DNA of 64,000 nt from Pontibacter oryzae. GTDB taxonomy: Bacteria > Bacteroidota > Bacteroidia > Cytophagales > Hymenobacteraceae. The notes beneath the pieces are model-generated. The model was not told the origin of the DNA, ran no database searches, and saw only the letters and a program-made list of their open reading frames with translations. Each line of letters begins with the position of its first letter. Positions within the stretch are counted from its first letter, which is position 1. The stretch is from NCBI RefSeq assembly GCF_003576375.1, contig NZ_QWGE01000005.1, positions 1 through 64,000 on the forward strand. Direction: 5' to 3'. The position numbers were made by a program, and so were the translations under genes. Of this stretch, positions 51,708 through 63,400 are shown piece after piece.

Positions 51708-51751
51708 TAAAAGTATAGTATGCGCTTAATATAAACGATGACTTATGTCAC
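51708..51751 (-). promoter_or_regulatory. Crp/Fnr-type operator plus -7 box for the universal stress gene
   Basis: On the minus strand GTGACATAAGTCAT at 51751-51738, centre 51744.5. TACTTTTA (7 of 8 to TAnnTTTG) starts at 51715, again 29.5 bases from the centre. Its first 13 bases equal those of the operator at 8394. Confidence 0.68.
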
Positions 51752-51795
51752 TTTATACTCTATTGCCGCGCGGTATGTTTACCGGATTAAAAAGC

Positions 51796-51826
51796 AAAAG
51801 CCTACCCTGCAACAGGGTAGGCTTTT
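51796..51826. terminator. Terminator after gap (minus strand)
   Basis: AAAAGCCTACCCTG / CAGGGTAGGCTTTT, a perfect 14-bp stem with a 3-base loop, 26 bases past the gap stop codon. Confidence 0.9.
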
Positions 51827-51852
51827 GGCAAAAAATCTTAAGCTTTAAGTGC

Positions 51853-52854
<1,002 letters not shown>

Positions 52855-52877
52855 TTATTGAGAGTTTGTTAATGTTG

Positions 52878-52909
52878 CGAAGTTACGATTTAGCATAGTG
52901 TAAAACCAA
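52878..52909 (-). promoter_or_regulatory. gap promoter
   Basis: On the minus strand, -33 TTG at 52909-52907, a 21-base spacer and TAACTTCG (7 of 8 to TAnnTTTG) at 52885-52878, about 33 bases before the start codon. Confidence 0.6.
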
Positions 52910-52973
52910 TAAATTTTTTGTTGCTGGTTCATAATGGTTTACGTAAAAACTCAAATTTTTTTCATGCGATTGT

Positions 52974-53016
52974 TTTGCATGAATTAAAAGAGCCGTATAT
53001 TTGCACCACAATTAGA
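52974..53016 (+). promoter_or_regulatory. tRNA-Glu promoter
   Basis: -33 TTTG at 52974-52977, an 18-base spacer, and a perfect -7 box TATATTTG at 52996-53003. Bases 52995-53016 are identical to the block before tRNA-Ser on the other strand at 24303-24282. Confidence 0.82.
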
Positions 53017-53022
53017 CAGAAC

Positions 53023-53094
53023 GGCCCGTTCGTCTAGGGGTTAGGACGCCAGATTTTCATTCTGGTAACAGGGGTTCGATTCCCCTACGGGCTA
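53023..53094 (+). tRNA. tRNA-Glu, anticodon TTC
   Basis: A 72-nt tRNA. Acceptor stem GGCCCGT / ACGGGCT (one G-U), D arm TCTAGGGGTTAGGA, anticodon stem CCAGA / TCTGG with loop TTTTCAT giving TTC (Glu), T arm GGGG TTCGATT CCCC. The 3' CCA is not encoded. A terminator follows after 4 bases. Confidence 0.97.
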
Positions 53095-53098
53095 CTCG

Positions 53099-53135
53099 AA
53101 AAGCCGCTTCAGGTATAACTGGAGCGGCTTTTTTG
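53099..53135 (+). terminator. Terminator after tRNA-Glu
   Basis: AAAAGCCGCT / AGCGGCTTTT with inner pairs TCAG/CTGG and a T run. Confidence 0.87.
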
Positions 53136-53203
53136 TTTCTCCCCGCAATTTTATTTTACTTTCAGCACCAGAAGTTTAACTTACTACGCTTACCCAAATT
53201 ACA

Positions 53204-54043
53204 TTGAGAGTATCCACAGTCCCTGAAAACAAGTTTTTCATACCATTTTCCGCACCTATCGCTGGAACTCCATTGCCCCCAAAATTTACCTACCCCTTTA
53301 GTTACGAACCACACCCGCTTAGTTTACTGGCAGCTGCAGAGCTTCAGTCATACTTAGCCACACAATCGGACTGGGAACATAACTTTGGCTTGAGTAAACA
53401 GCAAACAGGTGCAGTTATCGGGAAGATGTTTGGGGTATTGGTAGTGCGGACAGCGCAAAACAACATAGGTTACCTCGCTGCCTTTTCAGGGAAGCTGGCT
53501 GGTGGCTTCCATCATGCCAGGTTTGTACCACCAGTATTCGACAGCCTAACAGAAGGCAGCTTCCTGAATATCGGCATGGCCGAACTAACCCGGCTTAACC
53601 AGGAAATCAGCCTGCTGAAAGAAACAAATACAACGGATAGCCTTACTCAAGTTGAATTGCTATTGAAGCTACGCAAGTCTAACTCTATAGCTCTCCAGGA
53701 AAAACTTTTTGATCAGTTCCGTTTTTTGAACCGAGAAGGCACCGAAAAAAGCTTACGCGCCATTTTCCAAGATACTTCAAACAGCAACCCTCCTGCGGGT
53801 GCGGGCGAGTGTGCAGCTCCAAAACTTTTGCAGTACGCTTTTCAGCAACACATGAAACCGCTGGCTATGGCAGAATTCTGGTGGGGTCTGTCGCCGAAAA
53901 CTGCTACCTGGAAACACGGTAAGTTTTACCCTGCCTGCCGCGAAAAATGCTTACCTATTCTGGCACATATGCTGGAAGGTATGGAACTGGAAGAAGAACC
54001 CGTATTTATCAAGGCTGGCGCAGTAGCGTTAGAAACGGCGTAG
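53204..54043 (+). CDS. Solitary N-terminal domain of a Bacteroidota RluA-type pseudouridine synthase
   Basis: A 279-residue protein starting at TTG (an in-frame stop lies 9 codons upstream). It matches the long N-terminal region of Bacteroidota RluA proteins: FTYPFSYEPHPLSLLAAAEL, GKMFGVLVVR, then PPAGAGECAAPKLLQYAF and MAEFWWGLSPKTATWKHGKF ending CLPILAHML. In the full protein the catalytic domain with HRLDxxTSG follows here. Instead the frame stops after ETA, and no catalytic-domain remnant appears in the next 160 bases. So it is a truncated enzyme or a split-off domain. No pseudouridylation is expected from it alone. Confidence 0.82.
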   Translation: MRVSTVPENKFFIPFSAPIAGTPLPPKFTYPFSYEPHPLSLLAAAELQSYLATQSDWEHNFGLSKQQTGAVIGKMFGVLVVRTAQNNIGYLAAFSGKLAGGFHHARFVPPVFDSLTEGSFLNIGMAELTRLNQEISLLKETNTTDSLTQVELLLKLRKSNSIALQEKLFDQFRFLNREGTEKSLRAIFQDTSNSNPPAGAGECAAPKLLQYAFQQHMKPLAMAEFWWGLSPKTATWKHGKFYPACREKCLPILAHMLEGMELEEEPVFIKAGAVALETA

Positions 54044-54203
54044 ACGGAAGACTCATTCTAGCTAAGTAAATGCTATACTTTAACCTTCAGCCTCACCCCG
54101 ATACTGACGAGTAAACTTCTCCCAATATTTTGGGCAGTTCCTGAATAGAACAAAGGCCTACAAGGTGCAGCAGGTTAAATAGCTGCACCTTGTAAGTAGT
54201 TAA

Positions 54204-54713
54204 TTAACTTTGATAAGCTCCCGAAGAATAGGTTAGCTCATAACTATGGGTATAAATCTCGAATACAATGCCAAACGGGTCCTCTACATATACCATCTTA
54301 AATGGCTTCTCATTAGGGTAGTACTCGCGGATAGGCATGCGCTGCTTGCCACCGTATTCGACAATCTTGTTTGTAAGCGCCTCAATGTCAGAGTCTTGTA
54401 CACAGAAATGGAATAGGCCGGTATTAAAAGGGTTAAATGCAGGAGCTTCTTTCACGCCGCCTGGGAACGAAAACAGTTCGACTCCTATGCCATCTGAGGT
54501 AGATAAATGCGCAATTTCAAATTCGGTCCAGTCTTCCCCGAAAACATCGATACACATTTGCCCTATGGCAGTCTCGCGTTCTTTTTTGACGGTGGATGGA
54601 GTCATGATCACATACCAGCCCATTACCTCCTGATAGAATTCTACCGCTTTATGTATATCAGGAACAGTAATGCCGATGTGAGAGAATGACCTGGGATAAG
54701 CTGTATCTTTCAT
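54204..54713 (-). CDS. VOC family (glyoxalase-like) protein
   Basis: A 169-residue protein with the vicinal oxygen chelate fold in two repeats: SHIGITVPDIHKAVEFYQEVMGWYVI at the N-terminus and FHFCVQDSDIEALTNKIVEYGGKQ near residue 97, with VEDPFGIVFEIYTHSYEL at the end. Metal ligands His, Glu and His are plausible at those places. The substrate is unknown. It is followed on the same strand by none closer than 180 bases. Confidence 0.88.
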   Translation of the reverse strand: MKDTAYPRSFSHIGITVPDIHKAVEFYQEVMGWYVIMTPSTVKKERETAIGQMCIDVFGEDWTEFEIAHLSTSDGIGVELFSFPGGVKEAPAFNPFNTGLFHFCVQDSDIEALTNKIVEYGGKQRMPIREYYPNEKPFKMVYVEDPFGIVFEIYTHSYELTYSSGAYQS

Positions 54714-54896
54714 AATGTTCTTATTTTAATGCCTATTTGCTAATAATTTTTCTTAAAAGTGTTTACTGTGGCTTGCAAAGGCTACTTCCTATCACCCTGA
54801 TCTCGTATTTCACTTATTGCTAAGTATAACTATGGATGATAACCTAAATGCAAAGGGTTAAAATTTTAGCTTCAACCCCTTGCACTTGCTTTATTG

Positions 54897-55529
54897 TTAC
54901 TCCACAAAAGTCACTAAATCTTCTTTACTTTTTCGGACCTTGGTCAGGTTAACTAACCAGTCGTTTTCGCTGTTTCTATACCCTATTGGTAGTATAACGC
55001 AGCTCCTTAGCCCCTTTTCTCTAAGGCCTAAAATTTCATCTAACGCATCAGGGTCAAAACCCTCTATCGGTGTACTGTCAAGCCCTTCGAAGGCGGCGGC
55101 GGCTATAGCCTGCGAAAAGGCAATGTATGCCTGCTTAGCAGCATGATGGAAGTTTAGGTCAGCATCACGTTGCGGGTAGCTATTTAGTAGCATCTGGCGG
55201 TAGTTTTCCCAGCCCTCGTTGGTAAACCCGCGTACTTCGTTTGTTAAGTCAAACATCTTATTAATGCGTTCCGCGGTGTAGGTGTCCCAGGCTGCGAACA
55301 CAAATAAATGGGAGCAATCAGTTATTACTGACTGATTCCAGGCGATGGGTTTGATCTTCTCTTTTACCTCCTGGCTTGTGATAACGATAATCTCGAAGGG
55401 TTGTAAGCCACTTGAAGTAGGCGCAAGAGATACTGCCTCAATGATATTATCAATCTTTTCCTGAGGCACTTTCTCGCCATTCATGGCTTTGGCTGCGTAG
55501 CGCCATCTCAACTTATCTAATAATTCCAT
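54897..55529 (-). CDS. NAD(P)H-dependent nitroreductase family oxidoreductase
   Basis: A 210-residue FMN enzyme of the NfsB group. It opens LRWRYAAKAMNGEKVPQEKI, with SLAPTSSGLQPFEIIVITSQE (FMN loop) near residue 35, AFSQAIAAAAFEGLDSTPIEGF near 135 and VILPIGYRNSENDW near 182. It reduces quinones or nitro compounds with NAD(P)H. Next to a VOC protein on the same strand, but 183 bases apart. Confidence 0.92.
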   Translation of the reverse strand: MELLDKLRWRYAAKAMNGEKVPQEKIDNIIEAVSLAPTSSGLQPFEIIVITSQEVKEKIKPIAWNQSVITDCSHLFVFAAWDTYTAERINKMFDLTNEVRGFTNEGWENYRQMLLNSYPQRDADLNFHHAAKQAYIAFSQAIAAAAFEGLDSTPIEGFDPDALDEILGLREKGLRSCVILPIGYRNSENDWLVNLTKVRKSKEDLVTFVE

Positions 55530-55669
55530 GTTTTGTGCTTATTTAATTTCATCTCGGTTTGCAAGGATTTATAACCATTCATTGGCCCGTGCTTGTTGTT
55601 AAAAGTATAGTTTTGCTTAAACAGCCTCGTAGAATCTTTGTTCAGCGGTAATCTAAAATGAAGTATACT

Positions 55670-56401
55670 TTAAGATGTATACCAGGCGCTGCGCACCAGC
55701 CCTTTTAGAACCACAGAAGCAAGTATATAGTAAACCAGCGCTTGCGGCAAAGAACCTGCTACATCCTGAAGCGGTACGCCCATCTGTGTCAGCTTCACAA
55801 ATCCGCGCACCCCCCAGGTTGAAGGAAAAACCCAGGATAGCTTTTGAAAGAATGGCGGAAATCCCTCTATCGGATAGGACAAGTCACTCAGCATCGGCAG
55901 CGTTATAAAGAAAAGGCCCATACTAGCACCCTCGCGGTAACGGAAGAGCCCAGTCAGAAAAACCACAGACAGAAAGAGAAGCTCCACCTTCGGAGTCATC
56001 CTATTTTTAAATAACTTCTCCGCATTATTGGCATGCACCTTTACAGAGTTTTTTACCCGCTGGCGCAAGTCAAGCGCTTCTGAGGCCATCCGCACCCTGA
56101 AATAGGCTTCAGTCAGGCTGGCAAGCAGTTCCTCGCGGGTGGATTCTGTCTGGGTTTGGCTGGCGCTATACTTCAGGCGGGCAGCCGTAACAACCAGATT
56201 CAGTTTGCATTCTGTGAACACCGGCCATTTCATGGTAAGATCGGCGCTTCCCAAGTCCTGCTGCTGCAAAACAGGTTGCCAATCGCCAAGCACAGCACTA
56301 GGCTCCGGTATCTGGTGTAGCGTCCCGATGGCATCACGTGTTTGGTTCAGGTTAATGCTGATGTCATATACTTGCGCGCTATGTAATTGATTCCTGTTGC
56401 G
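55670..56401 (-). pseudogene. Deletion chimera: TolC-like fragment fused in frame to an ABC-2 permease fragment
   Basis: A frame open from 56401 to 55670 (usable GTG at 56293). Its first half is the middle of a TolC-type outer membrane efflux protein: QVYDISINLNQTRDAIGTL, VLGDWQPVLQQQDLGSADL, then LLASLTEAYFRVRMASEAL and NNAEKLFKNRMTPKVE. After that it switches without a stop to the C-terminal helices of an ABC-2 permease: LTGLFRYREGASMGLFFITL, then YPIEGFPPFFQKLSWVFPS. The signal peptide and N-terminus of the first and most of the second are missing. This is best explained by one deletion inside an efflux operon (TolC, adaptor, permease). Confidence 0.82.
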
Positions 56402-56797
56402 CTAAGTATGATTATGCATCCCTCCACAACAAAAAAATTCAACCGATTATTAGGTTAATTCTTGTTTTTGATAGCAAAGCGGTAGGTATAAAATTAGAGT
56501 AGCCCTTAACAAAGTATTTTCTCCATTTAACCATGCAATAGTTAGCCCTACAAGAGTTTGAGTATATAGCTTGCAGATGCACAACGGATATGGCCAAGTA
56601 TAGCTTGTTATATTTAAAGGGACGAGAAACTTAATCGGATAAGAGTAAGCCTACCGTTTTCTCTATAAGTATTGCAGTTTATAGCTTCCATACGTTCTAA
56701 ATTTTATGGTTGTCTGATTTGCTTAATACAGTAATTAATTCATATCTTATACAATAATTAAAGCATGCAATTAATTGATTATAAGCTAATAATAAGG
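56402..56797. other. AT-rich intergenic region of about 395 bases
   Basis: No gene seen. It lies upstream of the chimera and before a small unknown gene. The last 120 bases are very AT-rich. No TolC N-terminal remnant is evident beyond the stop at 56402-56404. Confidence 0.45.
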
Positions 56798-57031
56798 ATG
56801 CACACAACAATCTTTAAGTTTGGTGAGAATAGCCCTTATGTTTTAAACAAGCGGCCTGTAGCTCAGGAGATAAACGACAGGTTACTGTGGCAAGCCATGC
56901 GCATTGCTAAGATTGCTGAGGTTGGGCGCGTCTTAAATGATGGACTGGTTGTGTATACGCCTATACCGGCATACTTAAGCGGACCTACTACGTTGGAGGT
57001 ATACTGGGATTTTAAAAGGCCGTTACGTTAA
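56798..57031 (+). CDS. Small protein of unknown function
   Basis: A 77-residue soluble protein. I favour ATG 56798 (MHTTIFKFG) with an AAGGA sequence just before it over the upstream ATG at 56765. It ends YWDFKRPLR. The middle, INDRLLWQAMRIAKIAEVGRV, looks helical. I do not recognise it. A strong terminator follows 70 bases later. Confidence 0.55.
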   Translation: MHTTIFKFGENSPYVLNKRPVAQEINDRLLWQAMRIAKIAEVGRVLNDGLVVYTPIPAYLSGPTTLEVYWDFKRPLR

Positions 57032-57102
57032 CTGCCGAGTAGCCATATGCATCGCTAACATTAGTCTAGATAAAGTATAAACTTATAAAACTGACATTAA
57101 AT

Positions 57103-57134
57103 AATAAAGGCACCTGGTAGCAGGTGCCTTTATT
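57103..57134. terminator. Bidirectional terminator between the small gene and katG
   Basis: AATAAAGGCACCTG / CAGGTGCCTTTATT, a perfect 14-bp stem with a GTAG loop, serving convergent genes. Confidence 0.9.
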
Positions 57135-57174
57135 GGTTGAGCTCATTTTAAAAAGCCGCTAATGCATGATGGAA

Positions 57175-59463
<2,289 letters not shown>

Positions 59464-59542
59464 CTAGTTAGTAACTATATCTTGATATGATGAAGATAAG
59501 ACTAAATCTAACTAAAGTCTAATTTAAGCCGTTCATAAATAT

Positions 59543-59567
59543 CTATCACTTCATAGATTGTATCTAT
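59543..59567 (-). promoter_or_regulatory. OxyR-like operator upstream of katG
   Basis: ATAG-ATTGTAT-CTAT at 59553-59567 matches the half-operator ATAGnTnnnAnCTAT at every fixed position. A second CTAT lies at 59543-59546, giving CTAT-N6-ATAG, one base short of the standard spacing. The outermost ATAG is absent. katG is a classic OxyR target; no oxyR gene is in the window. Confidence 0.5.
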
Positions 59568-59743
59568 AATAATACTTTTCATGAAAGGTTCTATAGATTA
59601 TTTTCATCTGTTTCAACTATTTAAATAGCGCGCCTAACACATAGTTTTTACAGCCTGCAACTGTAAGCATTATCAGAAAATATTTTCATTGTAAAACCTG
59701 GAATGCCCTACCTAGCATACTTACCAATCCGCTATGAAATGGA

Positions 59744-59777
59744 AAAGGCCGCCCCAACTATTAGCTTAGACGGCTTT
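59744..59777. terminator. Terminator of the cupin gene (minus strand)
   Basis: AAAGGCCG paired with CGGCTTT (one wobble) around a 17-base loop, with TTTT following in the minus direction. Confidence 0.6.
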
Positions 59778-59806
59778 CTATATATCACCCAATCAAATTT
59801 CTGTTG

Positions 59807-60340
59807 CTAATGCTTATGCTTCGTGTCATGATATTTTTGAGCGTCATGATACGTTTTGTTCACAGTTCCTTTCAGATGTTCGGCTGGTGCATAAATGGTG
59901 TACACTTTTAGATCCTCTTTACCTACGTTCTCTATTTGGTGGTAATACCCGGCAGGTATAAATATGGCCCAATCATCGGATACATTTTGGCTAAACGTTA
60001 GCTTATCTGCCGTTTTTCCCATCATCACCTGTGCCTGACCCTGCTCAACTCGTATAAACTGGTCAATGCCCGAATGGATTTCCAGGTCTATTACCTCACC
60101 CGGCTTTAGTGACATAAGCGCCATCTGCATGGTATTGCCGGTCCATTTGGTTATGCGGTAATTGGTATTATCTACTGTGGCTTCTTCTATGTCTAGTGCC
60201 CAAGGCTTCGCTCCCCTATCTGCTTCGAGTTGGCTTGCGCTTTTGTCCTGTTTTTTACTTGTAGTCGCTTTGCTCTCGCAACCTATCAGAGTAGCGGCGG
60301 CAATTAATAGTATGCTTGGTGCTGCCATGTACCTGTACAT
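59807..60340 (-). CDS. Cupin-domain lipoprotein
   Basis: A 177-residue lipoprotein. I start at ATG 60340 (MYRYMAAPSILLIAAATLIGC, lipidated Cys about residue 21); the longer frame adds 39 residues that would hide the signal. The cupin domain (about 70-165) has LKPGEVIDLEIHSGIDQFIRVEQGQ and IFIPAGYYHQIENVG, the two cupin motifs with metal-binding His and Glu. A His-rich tail (KYHDTKHKH) may also bind metal. Function unknown; it lies upstream of katG on the same strand. Confidence 0.82.
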   Translation of the reverse strand: MYRYMAAPSILLIAAATLIGCESKATTSKKQDKSASQLEADRGAKPWALDIEEATVDNTNYRITKWTGNTMQMALMSLKPGEVIDLEIHSGIDQFIRVEQGQAQVMMGKTADKLTFSQNVSDDWAIFIPAGYYHQIENVGKEDLKVYTIYAPAEHLKGTVNKTYHDAQKYHDTKHKH

Positions 60341-60478
60341 TGAGTAAATTAACTTTAACTGTACCATTATTTCCCGCTTATACTTCGCCCAAATCGGTGT
60401 AAGAGTCATATCTTTAACACCCGTATTAAGCGTAGTGGTCCATACGTTTTCAACCATAAAACCCCATTCATACTTTCG

Positions 60479-63400
60479 CTACCTTTGCAGAATTAATTTA
60501 GAGCTTACTTGTCGTTTATCTGTTGTTAACTGCATGATGTACAAGCCATCTGCCAAATACTCTCTTCTTACCTCTAGCTCGTTTAACCCTGGCGTTTTGG
60601 CTGTTCCGGATGCGAGTTCCTTTACCAGCTCTCCCTTAAAGTTGTATAGCTCAAGCGTGTAAGTTTCACCAGCATACAGCGAAAAAACTAGAGATGTGCT
60701 CTCAGAGAAAACTGTCGGGTAAGCATAGAGCAGCCCTTGGCTTAAGCTTAAAAATTTATAAGGATCATAAACCATTATAAATGCCGAAGTAGAAGAACTA
60801 TTCTTTGAACACGCACTTTCAGCAGTGAGTGTGACCCTATACACCCCGGCATTTTTATATGTATGGCTTCCAGTGAAGGAGCCCGATGGCATTTCCGAAG
60901 CTATAGTAGTAGGCGATACTACGGTAGGCGCACTACCATCACCCCAATCCCAAGTTATGTTTAGAACATTTTCTCCTTCGAGTTGAGCTGAAAGCGTTAC
61001 AGGGTTATTGATTTGAGCCGGAACATCCGGGGTAATCAATGAAACATTGGATTCTGGAGCTATGCTCACTAATGCCGTTGTACTGCCTTGAAGTGAACTG
61101 TTAGAGCAAATGGCATCTGACACCGAAAGTAGCGTGTACGTTGTGCTTGACTTGGGGCTAACATTAAAGCTATAAACGCCATTGCGCACTGCGTTGGCCC
61201 CTATCTCAATTGTTGAGATACTGTCGCCATTAGAATAACTAACAAGCCAAGGGGCTGTGCCAGTTAAAGTTATACTTAAGTCACTACTATCCCCGCTGCA
61301 TATGCTCACGCTACCGGCCAGCGTTGCTGTGGGCGGCGAGCTTAGAACAACCTGCACGCGGGTGCGCTTGGTAATTCCTGCTGATGCCTGTGCACAGTAG
61401 TAGATACCTGTTTTGAGTACTTGTTCGTGAGCTAAAGGAGTACCTCCGGAGGGCACATCAAACCAAAGAAGCATGGTGTCTGCTGCGTAGAGGTCGGCAA
61501 ATGTTTTATATGAATCTCCACAGTATGTCTGCATCACTGTTTCTGCCAGCAACGCATCTCCATAAGGCACTGTAATTTTCGCGAAGCGTTTACTTGGGAA
61601 GCCATTGTAAGCCACAAACTCTCCCCCTACCAGTACCGTGCTATCGCCTTGCCATAACATTGCATTTACTGCCCCGCCATCGAACCCTGTACCCGGATCA
61701 TAAGCAGGATCCAGGGTGCCATCCGGGTTAAGCAGTGCCATGCCGTTGCGCATAGTGCCATCGAAGGAAGTAAACTCGCCGCCAGCCAGGATCTTTCCGT
61801 TTGCCAGCAGTGCTAAGGCTGATACGTTGCCGTTAAAACCTTGACCTGTTTTAAAAGTCGAGTCAATGGAGCCATCTGGGTTTAGGCGGGTAAGCCTCAT
61901 TACACTCACACTGTCCAAGTCTGTAAAACTGCCTCCTGCCACTATCTTTCCGTCAGGCTGTAGGGCAAGCGCCGCCAGGTCTCCGTTAAACCCTGCTCCT
62001 GCCTGAAATGTTGTATCGAGCGAGCCGTCTGTGTTGACGCGAAGCAGCCTCCCGGCGGGCTCATCGTCGAAGATAGTATAGCTCCCCCCGATTAATATTT
62101 TGCCATCGCTCTGTAAAACAATAGCATTGACGTCGCCTCCACTAAACCCAGTGCAAGGTTTAAATGTCAGGTCAAGGGAACCATCGGCATGTAGTCTTGC
62201 CGCTTTGCCGCGTATCGCGCCGTTGTAGGTGATAAAATTCCCGCCCGCCAGTATCTTGCCATCCGGCTGCAACGCAAGTGTGGTAACGGCTCTATCAAAA
62301 CCGGCTACAGCCTCAAAAGTGCTATCCACTGAGCCGTCGGTGTTAAGGCGTGCAATTCTGCCTTGCTGCTTGCCATTATAGCTTGTAAAGTCCCCGCCGG
62401 CCAGCACTTTCCCGTCTGCTTGCGTAACTAATGACTGTACTGGTGCATTAAACCCTGAGCCTGTATGAAAGGCGGTATCTAACAAGCCTTTGGCATCTAA
62501 GCGGGCAATCCTTCCCTGCGGGTCAGCGTTAAGGTTTGTAAAAGCCCCTCCTGCCACTACCTTACCATCTGGTTGCATAGCCAGGGCCACTACCGCATCA
62601 TCAAAGCCTGTCCCTGGTTCCAGGCTGGCATCCAGCGTTCCGTCTGCGTTAAGCCGGGCTATCTTGCCCCGTGCCTTCCCGTTAAATTCTGAAAATTCTC
62701 CGCCTGCCAACACTTTACCATTTGGCTGCAGGGCAAGAGAGTTGACTTGCCCGTTAAACCCAGTTCCAGCAATAAAAGTGGTATCAAGGCCTCCGTTTGA
62801 AAACAACCGGGCAACCCTCCCAATAGGCTTATTTCCGATGGACGTAAAGTTGCCACCCATCAATATTTTCCCATCCGGTTGTAAAGCGAGGGTAATTACG
62901 GTTCCGTTCAGGATTGGACTTGTTTTAAACGTTGTATCCAGCAAACCATCTGAGGTAAGGCGTGCAACTCCAATGGAGGTATTATCGCCAATCACATTAA
63001 ATCTTCCTCCAACTAACACTTTCCCATCCGGCTGCAAAGCAATTGAAGTAACCGTACCTCTCACTTTATTGCTTACATCAAATGTGCTATCTAATAAGCC
63101 ATCTGTATGAAAACGCAATGCATTTGTTTGACGGCTACCGTTTTGCTCAAAACCATAGTCACCTCCTACCAAAACTTTTCCGTCTGGCTGGATAGCAAGG
63201 GCATTTATCTGCCCCCACAACGATAGTTGAAAACCAGGGTCATAGGCACCATCATTACCAAACCTTGCAATTCCTTTAATAGAAAGTGTATCGCTGCGTT
63301 TTTTTCCGAGCGATTCTCCGGCCACTATTATCTTCCCGTTTTGTTGTATAGTAGTTGTATTAGCATTAATTGCAAATGTTGCGGCCTTAAAGGAAGCATC

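Noticed and set aside
62490-63110. 206-codon plus-strand open frame
   Set aside because: It is antisense to the delta-60 repeats and simply mirrors their periodicity.
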